Below are positions 1 through 7,700 of a stretch of 13,178 bases of DNA, one piece after another. Each line of letters starts with the position of its first letter. The stretch's first letter is position 1. Origin of the DNA: an uncultured Burkholderiales bacterium. Lineage in GTDB: Bacteria; Pseudomonadota; Gammaproteobacteria; Burkholderiales; Burkholderiaceae_E. A program made the position numbers and the translations under genes. Location of the stretch: assembly GCA_903831925.1 (NCBI GenBank), contig CAIKZV010000599.1:1-13178 (forward strand), in the 5' to 3' direction. Below the pieces are notes generated by a model, which was given only the letters and a program-made list of their open reading frames with translations, ran no database searches and was not told the DNA's origin.

Positions 1-696
1 AACAAGCTGATTGCAAAAATCGCCTCCGACCTGGACAAACCGCGTGGCATCAGCCTCATTGGCATCGATGACATCAGCCGGCGCATCTGGCCCCTGCCCG
101 CCCGCAAGATTCCCGGGGTCGGTCCGAAAGCCGATGCCCGACTGAGCGAGCTCGGCATCGCCACCATCGGGCAGCTTGCCGCCTGCGAACCGGCGTGGTT
201 GTGCGAGCAGTTTTCGCCCCGCTATGGGCAGTGGCTGCACCGGGCAGCCCATGGTCAGGACGACCGCCCGCTTGAGCTCAATCCCGAGCCGCGCTCGCGC
301 AGCCGCGAGACCACCTTCCAGAACGATCTTCACCCGGTTCGCGACTGGCAATCCCTGGCACAAACAATCGCGGCACTGTCGAAGCAGGTCGGCGAGGACC
401 TCAAAAAGCGCGGCTATCGCGGCCGCACCGTCGGCATCAAACTGCGCTTTTCCGACTTTCGCACGGTCACCCGCGACCGAACCGTCGACATGCCCCTTGA
501 CGACGGTACGTCGATTCGGCGCCTCGCCTTCGAGTGTCTCGGTCGCATCCCGCTTGAACGTCCGATTCGACTGGTGGGTGTGCGGGTGGGCGAACTGTCG
601 CCGGTCGATGACTCGCCGAGTACCGGGCCTGGCCCGACTGCGAGGGCGGCAACCCGAAACGACGATGGCACGCTGCCGCTGTTCGATGAGTCATGA
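1..696 (+). CDS. dinB: DNA polymerase IV (Y-family), C-terminal part, 5' end outside window
   Basis: Frame 1 is open from the first base and ends at TGA 694-696, giving 231 residues. DinB is the error-prone translesion polymerase that extends mismatched or damaged primer ends. The visible part starts with NKLIAKIASDLDKP, the end of the palm domain, where Y-family enzymes carry a conserved NK-LAK-ASD motif. A helix-hairpin-helix thumb motif follows (RKIPGVGPKADARL, about residues 37-50). The little-finger domain covers roughly 95-200 (ETTF start, then a KKRGYRGRTVGIKLRFSDF stretch). The tail ends in LPLF plus three residues, which resembles the beta-clamp binding motif normally found at the end of Pol IV. 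The catalytic palm carboxylates lie upstream of the window. The start and promoter cannot be seen. The reading frame shows no damage. Confidence 0.95.
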   Translation, partial: NKLIAKIASDLDKPRGISLIGIDDISRRIWPLPARKIPGVGPKADARLSELGIATIGQLAACEPAWLCEQFSPRYGQWLHRAAHGQDDRPLELNPEPRSRSRETTFQNDLHPVRDWQSLAQTIAALSKQVGEDLKKRGYRGRTVGIKLRFSDFRTVTRDRTVDMPLDDGTSIRRLAFECLGRIPLERPIRLVGVRVGELSPVDDSPSTGPGPTARAATRNDDGTLPLFDES

Positions 697-736
697 CGAC
701 ACCGATGCGATGCCCGGCGGATTTCAGATTCATCGC

Positions 737-753
737 GCGCGGATAATCCGCGC
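737..753. promoter_or_regulatory. Perfect 17-bp palindrome abutting the mnmC start codon
   Basis: GCGCGGAT (737-744), a central A, then ATCCGCGC (746-753) form a perfect 8+1+8 inverted repeat ending directly before the ATG at 754. It contains GATAAT (742-747), one mismatch from the sigma70 -10 consensus, spaced so that transcription could begin at or near the ATG. As RNA it would fold into a GC-rich hairpin over the place where a ribosome binding site should be. No Shine-Dalgarno sequence is visible. It could be an operator, a -10 element of a leaderless promoter, a translational hairpin, or chance in GC-rich DNA. No convincing -35 is present. Confidence 0.35.
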
Positions 754-2670
754 ATGACACGCCATGATTCGACTGCGGGGCCAAATGATGCCATTGCGCA
801 TGCCGCAGCCACCCTGCTGGCAGCCTGCGATCTGCCGGCCGCCTGGCGGGGCGAGCAGACCTGGACGGTACTTGATCTCAACCTGTGCGCCGGCGCAGCG
901 TTTCTGGCCACACTCAGGGCATGGCACGACGACCCGCAGCGTCCCTTGCGTCTGCACTATGCGGTTCTGACCGGACCGGCCCTGTCTCGTCAGGCCCTGC
1001 GCGAGCGCTTTGATCGGCATCGTATCGAGCAGGCACTCGCCGGGTGCGCGGGCGATTCGGGCCGAGCACTGATCGGCGATCTGCAGCAGCTGCTCGGGGA
1101 TTGGCCGATCGCGCTCAAGGGCGTCAGTCGAATCGATCTGGCCGGCGGCCGCGTGCAGCTGACCCTGGCTGAGGGCCCACCGACGGGCATGCTGCCGGGG
1201 CTGGTGCCGCGAATCGACTCGCTCTTTGTGCCCTATGCCGTCGAGGCACACGATCACCTGACCCCGCCGATGCTTCGGGCAGCGCTGTCGCGACTGGCGC
1301 CGCATCGACACGCTGCGCTCACTGCTGTCGATCACCGCACCGAGTTACCCGCATCGATTCACACAAGCCTCGCCGATGCCGGTATGCAGGGTGAGTCGGT
1401 CGATGCGGCAGGTCGGCAGGCTTTTCGCCTTGGCCGACGACATGGCCGCTCGTTTGCCCTGCCGGCGCGCCCGGATGATCGACACGCGCTCGTCATCGGC
1501 AGCGGCCTCGCGGGATGCGCCAGCGCCTTCGCTCTGGCCTGCCGCGGCTGGACGGTCGAGCGCCTGGATCAGGGCGATGGGCCCCTTCCCGGCGCCTCGG
1601 GGCAGGCCTCGCTCGCCCACTATCCCTCGATTACCCCCGATGATGCGCCGCTGTCGCAGCTCACCCGCACCGCACTGCGGCTGTCTCGGGGGCTCTATAA
1701 CCTTGGTGGCGTGAGCTGGAGCGGGCGCCTGCAGCTGTGCCCCGCTGATGAGGCACAGGCAGCCTGCGCCGGTATCCCGACTGAATGGGCCGAAGCGGTC
1801 GGTGTTGCCCAGGCCCGCGAACGCGCCGGAGTGGGCTTGCGCTCAGGAGGCATCTGGATGGCAGATGCCGGTCATGCCGATCCGGTTGCCCTGGTCGCAG
1901 GATGGTCGATCAGCGGGATACACACTCGATATCGGGCTCGCGTCAGCCGCCTCGAGCGGATCGGCGATCAGTGGCACGCACTCGATCGCAACGGGCGATG
2001 TCTGGCACAGGCGGCGCAGGTCGTCATTGCCGCCGGGGCACAGATTGGCGATCTGTCGATCCGCACCGATCACTCGGCTCCTGTCTTTACGCTCGCCGAT
2101 GCTTTCGACTCGGCCTGCCTCGAACGGCGCGGCGGGCGCAGCCTGTGCGTCACGCTGCCCCCGGCGGCGATGCCCTCGTGTGTGGTGGGCGGCAACGGCC
2201 ACGCGATTCCGATTGACGCCTGCCGCCTCCTGCTTGGGCCCGCGGCTCCCGGCGAAGGCCGATCTGACATGGCCAGCGAGGCCAGCGCGGCAGCGGCCGT
2301 CTGGCAACGCTTCAACGAGTCGCTTGAAAATCCGACGATGCCAACCTCAATGTGCTTTCATCCGAACGGGATGCGTCTGTCGACCCGCGATCATCTGCCG
2401 CTCGCCGGCCCGATGCCCGATATCACTGGCATTGCGCAGCAGCGGGACCGCCTCATCCAGCGCGACCGCCTGTCGCTTCCGACGATCGACGGCCTTTGGG
2501 TTGCAGCAGGTTTTGGCGGTCGGGGGCTGCTCTGGTCGGTTCTGTCGGCCGAACTGATCGCGGCTCGCATCGATGTCACGCCGGCCCCATTGCAGCGCAG
2601 CCTCGCGCAGGCGCTCGATCCGGGTCGATTCATCCGAAGGGTTATTCGACGCGATCGCAACAGCGTTTGA
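754..2670 (+). CDS. mnmC: MnmC-type bifunctional tRNA wobble-uridine modification protein with degenerate methyltransferase domain
   Basis: In the known family the C-terminal FAD oxidase removes the carboxymethyl group from cmnm5(s2)U34 to give nm5(s2)U34, and the N-terminal methyltransferase then makes mnm5(s2)U34. The oxidase half is clear: GSGLAG dinucleotide fold (249-254), GASG (280-283), TRDHLPLAG (544-552) and GFGGRG (586-591), all matching the E. coli MnmC pattern. The N-terminal half (about 1-235) aligns in outline but is worn. The SAM-binding ESGFGTGLNFL-type motif is DLNLCAGAAFL (41-51), and the catalytic DAWFLDGFAP-type motif is DSLFVPYAVE (155-164), without the second Asp. About 50 N-terminal residues of the E. 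coli form are also missing. At 638 aa it is slightly shorter than the 668 aa of E. coli. ATG 754 is the only start possible, because the frame upstream holds no start codon before the dinB stop. Oxidase activity is likely; methyltransferase activity is doubtful. Confidence 0.9.
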   Translation: MTRHDSTAGPNDAIAHAAATLLAACDLPAAWRGEQTWTVLDLNLCAGAAFLATLRAWHDDPQRPLRLHYAVLTGPALSRQALRERFDRHRIEQALAGCAGDSGRALIGDLQQLLGDWPIALKGVSRIDLAGGRVQLTLAEGPPTGMLPGLVPRIDSLFVPYAVEAHDHLTPPMLRAALSRLAPHRHAALTAVDHRTELPASIHTSLADAGMQGESVDAAGRQAFRLGRRHGRSFALPARPDDRHALVIGSGLAGCASAFALACRGWTVERLDQGDGPLPGASGQASLAHYPSITPDDAPLSQLTRTALRLSRGLYNLGGVSWSGRLQLCPADEAQAACAGIPTEWAEAVGVAQARERAGVGLRSGGIWMADAGHADPVALVAGWSISGIHTRYRARVSRLERIGDQWHALDRNGRCLAQAAQVVIAAGAQIGDLSIRTDHSAPVFTLADAFDSACLERRGGRSLCVTLPPAAMPSCVVGGNGHAIPIDACRLLLGPAAPGEGRSDMASEASAAAAVWQRFNESLENPTMPTSMCFHPNGMRLSTRDHLPLAGPMPDITGIAQQRDRLIQRDRLSLPTIDGLWVAAGFGGRGLLWSVLSAELIAARIDVTPAPLQRSLAQALDPGRFIRRVIRRDRNSV

Positions 2671-2716
2671 CCGACTGGCGTCACAGTCCGTATCGTGCCG
2701 GGTCTGCCCGCCTGCC

Positions 2717-3661
2717 ATGCTCACAGTTCTCGAAGTCACGATCCCGGTTTTCGCGCTGGTTTTTTGCGGCTGGATCGCTGCGCGCCGGAGCCTGCTGAGC
2801 ACCGAAGGCATCGACGGCATCAATACCTTCGTATTCATGTTTGCATTGCCGCCGATGATGTTTCGGGCAATGTCGGCCTATCCGGTGTCGGAATACTTCG
2901 ACACGCGATTTGTGGCAGCGTATCTGGTCACTGCGCTGATCATTTTTTTCGGCAGCCGAGCGCTCGCCGGCGTCGAAAAAGCCGATCGCACACAAGGCAT
3001 CGGTCTGGCCTTTGCGGCGACCCACGGCAACATCGGCTATCTCGGGCTGCCTCTGATCGCACAGCTCGGCGATCCGCGGCGACTGCCGGGCATTGCGATG
3101 GCGCTGATCGTCGATATCTTCGTCGTGATCGTCATGTCGATCGTCCTGTTCGAGTTCGCGCGAACCAGTCATCAGGCTGTGATTTCCCGAACTGCCCGGA
3201 TCCGGAAATCGATCGTTGGCCTGCTGAAAACGCCACTGATCCTGGGCATCATCGCGGGGATGGTCTTTTCGTCAACCGGATGGAAGCTGCCGGCATCGGC
3301 TGACACCTTTGTAAAGCTGCTCGGCTCAGCCGCCGGGCCATGCGCACTGTTCGGCATCGGGGCATCGCTGGGCGCCCGAAAGGCCGTCATCGATCGAACC
3401 GTGAGCGGTTTGATCGCCATCAAGCTGGTAATCCATCCTGCCCTGATGGCCGTTGCCATGCTGCTGTTTCGGGTCGAGCCGGGAATGGCTGCCGTGGGAA
3501 TCCTGGCGGCAGGATTGCCGACCGCCAGCAATGCCTTCATTCTGTCGCAGCGGTATGGGGTCGATACAAGGCCAATGAGCGCGGCCATCGTGCTCGGCAC
3601 CTTCATGGCAGCGGCCTCGGTATCGTGCATCATCTGGCTGCTTGCCATTCCGATCGGCTGA
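2717..3661 (+). CDS. AEC (auxin efflux carrier) family transporter
   Basis: The product is a 314-residue inner-membrane protein with about ten hydrophobic segments (roughly 4-22, 35-54, 65-84, 94-116, 126-148, 172-188, 199-220, 229-251, 256-277, 287-310), the usual length and topology of bacterial AEC carriers. The family motif N-G-x-x-G-LPL appears as GNIGYLGLPL (104-113), and GLPTASNAFILSQRYG (266-281) matches the conserved motif of the second half. The substrate cannot be read from sequence; characterised bacterial members carry malate, malonate or other small anions, so an organic-anion carrier is the reasonable guess. I chose ATG 2717 because it starts directly in the first membrane helix; the in-frame start at 2573 would overlap mnmC by about 100 bases and add an arginine-rich, non-AEC extension. 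It lies 46 bases after mnmC. No strong ribosome binding site is visible. Confidence 0.88.
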   Translation: MLTVLEVTIPVFALVFCGWIAARRSLLSTEGIDGINTFVFMFALPPMMFRAMSAYPVSEYFDTRFVAAYLVTALIIFFGSRALAGVEKADRTQGIGLAFAATHGNIGYLGLPLIAQLGDPRRLPGIAMALIVDIFVVIVMSIVLFEFARTSHQAVISRTARIRKSIVGLLKTPLILGIIAGMVFSSTGWKLPASADTFVKLLGSAAGPCALFGIGASLGARKAVIDRTVSGLIAIKLVIHPALMAVAMLLFRVEPGMAAVGILAAGLPTASNAFILSQRYGVDTRPMSAAIVLGTFMAAASVSCIIWLLAIPIG

Positions 3662-3700
3662 CGAATCCTGATCGGGCCTGCACACCTCACCCACATTGCC

Positions 3701-4078
3701 ATGACGACGAAAACCATCCCAATCGTTCGCTACGACTGTTCCAAGTGCCCAGGCTACTGCTGCAGCTATCCGCGTATCGAGGTCAAAGACGCTGATCTGG
3801 CACGATTGGCGCGACATTTCGGTCTGGACGACGCTCAGGCCGAAAAGCGCTTCACCCGCTGGTACGAGCCGGGAGAGCGCATCCTCAGACACAGGAAGGA
3901 CGAGATTTACGGCTCAATCTGCCGATTTTTCGATACGACGGAGCGGCGCTGCACGGTGTACGAGGCTCGACCCAAGGTCTGTCGCAGCTATCCTAACGGC
4001 AGCAAATGCGGGTACTACGATTTCCTGAAATTCGAGCGCAAGCACCAGAACGACCCTGACTTCATCCCTTCGGCGTAA
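3701..4078 (+). CDS. YkgJ-family cysteine-cluster protein (putative metal/Fe-S binding)
   Basis: This is a 125-residue soluble protein with eight cysteines: C13, C16, C20, C21, C74, C84, C94 and C103. The first group (CSKCPGYCC) and the later CRFF...C...VYEARPKVCRSYP pattern are typical of the CxxCxxxCC / YkgJ (UPF0153) family, which is thought to bind a zinc ion or iron-sulfur cluster. The biochemical role is unknown, so no specific function is assigned. There is no signal peptide or membrane segment, so it should be cytoplasmic. It follows the AEC gene by 39 bases in the same direction and may share its transcript, although no functional link is evident. ATG 3701 sits 12 codons before the first cysteine, as expected. 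No clear ribosome binding site is visible upstream. Confidence 0.85.
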   Translation: MTTKTIPIVRYDCSKCPGYCCSYPRIEVKDADLARLARHFGLDDAQAEKRFTRWYEPGERILRHRKDEIYGSICRFFDTTERRCTVYEARPKVCRSYPNGSKCGYYDFLKFERKHQNDPDFIPSA

Positions 4079-4092
4079 AGGCCTGAGTCAAG

Positions 4093-4123
4093 CCGACCCG
4101 CAGTCGGAAAGACCTTGGGTCGG
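4093..4123. terminator. Candidate hairpin between convergent genes
   Basis: The short space between the two converging genes holds CCGACCC (4093-4099) and GGGTCGG (4117-4123), a perfect 7-bp inverted repeat. An alternative, tighter hairpin is CCGAC (4093-4097) with GTCGG (4103-4107) and a 5-base loop. The position suits a shared transcription terminator for both strands. Neither strand has a U-run after the stem, so an intrinsic terminator is not proven. Confidence 0.3.
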
Positions 4124-4130
4124 TGATCAG

Positions 4131-4619
4131 TCAGCGCCATCCACCGTGGTGGTGATGGCCGTAGCCATAAGCGGGCGGGTAGCCGTAGCCACCTCCAGGA
4201 CGGTAAACCACCACCGGCTGAGGATAGACAGGCGGCTGGTAAGGGTTCGCGCCATAAGCCGGCACCGAGACATAGACCTGCGGTTGCCCATAGCCCTGTG
4301 GCGGCAGATAGCCTTGCGCCTGAACATAGGCAGGCGCAGGGGCGTAAACCGGCCGGACGGGATAAGCCTGCTGCTGGTAGTAAACCGGCTGCGACGCATA
4401 GACGCGGGTATTCGCGGTCGCAATGGCGGTACCGGCCGCAGCACCAACCATGCCGCCCACGACGGCCCCCGTTCCACCGCCAAAGGCCTGGCCCATCATG
4501 GCACCAGCGCCTGCACCAAAGACCGCACCCGCCACTGCGCTGCCGTCATAAGCATGGGCAGCCGGCACGAGGGCAAGCGAACCGGTCAGAGCAAATGCGC
4601 AAAACAGTCGCGATTTCAT
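4131..4619 (-). CDS. Secreted glycine-zipper protein with Tyr/Pro/Gln-rich tail
   Basis: The 162-residue product has a clear signal peptide: MKSR, a hydrophobic core, and AHA before Y24. Residues 28-67 form a glycine-zipper segment (repeated GxxxG/GxxxA steps such as GAVFGAGAGAMMG and GAVVGGMVGAAAG), which usually inserts in or packs against a membrane. The rest (about 75-162) is low-complexity, rich in Tyr, Pro, Gln and Val, and ends in GYGHHHHGGWR. Glycine-zipper periplasmic or outer-membrane proteins of this kind are common in proteobacteria and mostly uncharacterised; some relate to surface antigens or envelope stress. The His cluster could bind metal, but that is inference. It lies 140 bases after purL on the same strand, and no strong ribosome binding site or promoter is evident. 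The call describes structure; the function is unknown. Confidence 0.82.
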   Translation of the reverse strand: MKSRLFCAFALTGSLALVPAAHAYDGSAVAGAVFGAGAGAMMGQAFGGGTGAVVGGMVGAAAGTAIATANTRVYASQPVYYQQQAYPVRPVYAPAPAYVQAQGYLPPQGYGQPQVYVSVPAYGANPYQPPVYPQPVVVYRPGGGYGYPPAYGYGHHHHGGWR

Positions 4620-4664
4620 GGATGTCAGACCTGAAAAAGTGCAGGAACATTCAATCTAATCTGA

Positions 4665-4711
4665 CGGATGCCCATCCGGCGAGGAAAAACTGCAAGCAAT
4701 GTAACCGGATG
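4665..4711. repeat. Alternating inverted repeats between purL and the glycine-zipper gene
   Basis: Three related 6-7 base elements lie close together: CGGATG (4665-4670), CATCCGG (4673-4679) and CCGGATG (4705-4711). The middle copy could pair with either neighbour: as a tight hairpin with the first, or as a 7-bp stem with a 25-base loop with the third. On the - strand a run of five T (4689-4685) falls between the third and the middle copies. This could be a purL 3' structure, part of the downstream gene's leader, or chance. Confidence 0.25.
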
Positions 4712-4759
4712 TCATGACTTTCTGGGGCATTGCCTGGCCGCAGTCGGTGAGCACCGGGT

Positions 4760-7700
4760 TCATCCGAGTTGCACCCTGGCATTGCGAAACAGCCTCATCC
4801 ACGGCGATTCGCCTGCCGTACCCGACACTCCGGGCGAACCGCTGACCGATTCGTCCGGCCGCCACGACCACTGGACCATCCGGAAGACCCGCTCCGGATG
4901 GGGCATCAAGATGGTCGCCCGCCCATCGACGCTGGTATAGCCCGCGATGCCGCCCGGGGAACCGTTCGGATTCGCCGGATAGGTGCCGGCAGGCGAGCCG
5001 TCACCGTTGACATGTCGCAGCACCGCCAGCGCTCTGCCGGCATCGCTTGGCTGGGCATGTTCGGCACGCCCTTCACCGTGCGCAATCGCGATGGGCAATC
5101 GCGACCCGGCCATGCCAGCGAGGAAGATCGAGGGAGAGTCGAGGATTTCGACCATACCGAAGCGCGCCTCAAACCGGGCCGAGCGATTGGTGCGAAAGCG
5201 CGGCCAGTGCTCGGCGCCCGGGATGATCGCCTTGAGCTGCGAGAGCATCTGGCAACCGTTGCAAACCCCAAGGGTGAAGGTATCGGGCCGCTGGAAAAAT
5301 TCGACGAACTGCGCGGCGAGGCTGGCATTGAACAGGATGGTGCGCGCCCATCCCGTGCCGCCACCCAGCACGTCGCCGTAAGAAAATCCGCCGCATGCCA
5401 CCAGACCGGCGAAGTCGCGCAGGCGATGGCGGCCGTCGATCAGGTCGGTCATGTGGACATCGTAGGCGTCGAAACCGGCCAGATCGAAGGCGACCGCCAT
5501 CTCGACCTGGCTGTTGACGCCCTGCTCGCGCAACACCGCGACCCGCGGGCGAGCACCGATCCCGATGAAAGGCGCAGCGATATCGTCGGCAGGATCGAAG
5601 CTGAGATGCACGGCAAGCGGTGGCTGAGCGCCTGAACCATTGCTCTCGAACTCCTCGCGGGCGCAGACCGGATCATCACGCAGCGCGGCGATGCGGTAGG
5701 AGGTTTCGCTCCAGGCGGCATGGAGGGTCGCGCGTGGTTCTCCCCAGATCTTTTTGGCATCGCGCCAGATCTCGATGACATCGCGATCGTTGGGCTTGCC
5801 GATCACATTCGAGATGCGCGACAGGCCTGCCTCGCGCAAAACGCCCAGGACACGATCGCGCGCCGACTGGCGCACCTGGATCACGATCCCGGCCTCTTCC
5901 GCAAAGAGCGCCTTCATGCTCAGCTCATTGCGTTGCACCGCCACCTGTTCGGGCCTGATCTTGAAGTCGCCCCAGTCGGACGAATGCGGATCGATGGTCA
6001 GCATGTCGAGGTTGAGCGTCACGCCGCAATGCCCGGCAAAGGCCATTTCGCAGACCGTGGCAAAGAGACCGCCGTCGGATCGGTCATGGATGGCCAGCAG
6101 TTCGCCTGAGGTGTTGAGCGCCTGCACGGCTGCAAAGCAGGCCGCCAGCAGCGCCGGATCGGCGAGATCGGGAACCGCATCGCCGATCTGCTGGGTGACT
6201 TGCGCCAGGGCCGAACCGCCGAGGCGATTGCGTCCTTCGCCGAGGTCGATGAGGATCAGGGTGGTATCACCCAGGTCGGTTCGCAGCTGGGGCGTGAGCG
6301 CGCGACGGACATCGGTGACCGGGGCACAGGCGGTCACGATCAGCGAGGTCGGTGAGACCACCTCGAGGGGGCTGCCATCGCCGTCCTGCCAGCGAGTGCG
6401 CATCGACAGCGAATCCTTGCCGACCGGGATGGCGATGCCCAGCGCAATCGCCAGATCGCTTGCTGCCTTGACCGCGTGAAAGAGATCAGCGTCGTCGTCG
6501 GGCGTGCCGCAGGCGGCCATCCAGTTAGCCGACAACTTGATGGTGTCGATGGCAGCAATCGGCGCCCCCATCAGGTTGGTGACCGACTCGGCGATTGCCA
6601 TTCGGGCCGACGCCGCCGCGTCGATGACCGCCAGCGGTGTGCGCTCGCCCATCGACAGCGCATCGCCGGTGAAGCCTTTGTGATCTGTGAGACCGATCGC
6701 GCAGTCTGCGACCGGCACCTGCCAAGGACCGACCATCTGATCCCGGGCACTCAGACCGCCCACAGTGCGGTCACCAATGGTGATCAGGAAGGACTTGGAG
6801 GCCACCGCCGGCAGGCGCAGCACACTCAGAGCGACCGCGCTCAGCTCGAGTCCGGAGGCATCGACCGCGGGCAAGGCTCGCTGGCGGCTTTGCCCGTCGC
6901 GATGCATGCGGGGCGGCTTGCCGAGCAGCACATCGAGCGGCATGTCGACCGGTCTGCTGCCGTCGGCGGCCTGGAGCACGAGATTGCGATCGTCGCTGAC
7001 CGTGCCGACCACCGCATAGGGGCTGCGCTCGCGTCGACACAGGAAATCAAAGGTGGCAAGCGATTCGGGCGCGATCGACAGGACATACCGCTCCTGCGAC
7101 TCATTGCACCAGACTTCGGCCGGCGACAGGCCACTGGCCTGCAGGGGAATCCTGTCGATGTCGAAGACCGCGCCGCGATGCGCGCCGTCGACCAGTTCGG
7201 GCAGCGCATTGGACAGGCCGCCGGCACCGACATCGTGGATCGACAGGATCGGATTGTCCTCGCCCAGGGCGCGGCAGGCATTGAGGACTTCCTGGGCGCG
7301 ACGCTGCATCTCGGCATTGCCGCGCTGGACAGAATCGAAATCAAGCTCGGCGGTGTTGCTGCCCGATCCCATGCTCGAAGCTGCGCCGCCGCCCAGGCCG
7401 ATGCGCATGCCCGGGCCGCCCAACTGGATCAGCAGCGAGCCGGGCGGCAGATCGTGCTTGCCGACATGGATCGCATCGATGTCGCCGACACCGCCGGCAA
7501 TCATGATCGGCTTGTGATAGCCCCGAACTGTGCCGCCGACCTGCTGCTGGTAGGTGCGGAAATAGCCGACCAGATTGGGGCGGCCAAACTCGTTGTTGAA
7601 GGCGGCACCGCCAAGCGGTCCGTCGATCATGATCGACAGCGGTGTCGCGATTCGCTGCGGGCCGCCCAGAACCTCAGTGTTGCCGGGTCGCCCGTCGATC

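Noticed and set aside
2573..2716. An earlier in-frame start for the AEC transporter
   Set aside because: It would lie within mnmC and add an Arg/Ser-rich stretch unlike the family, which begins at the first membrane helix.
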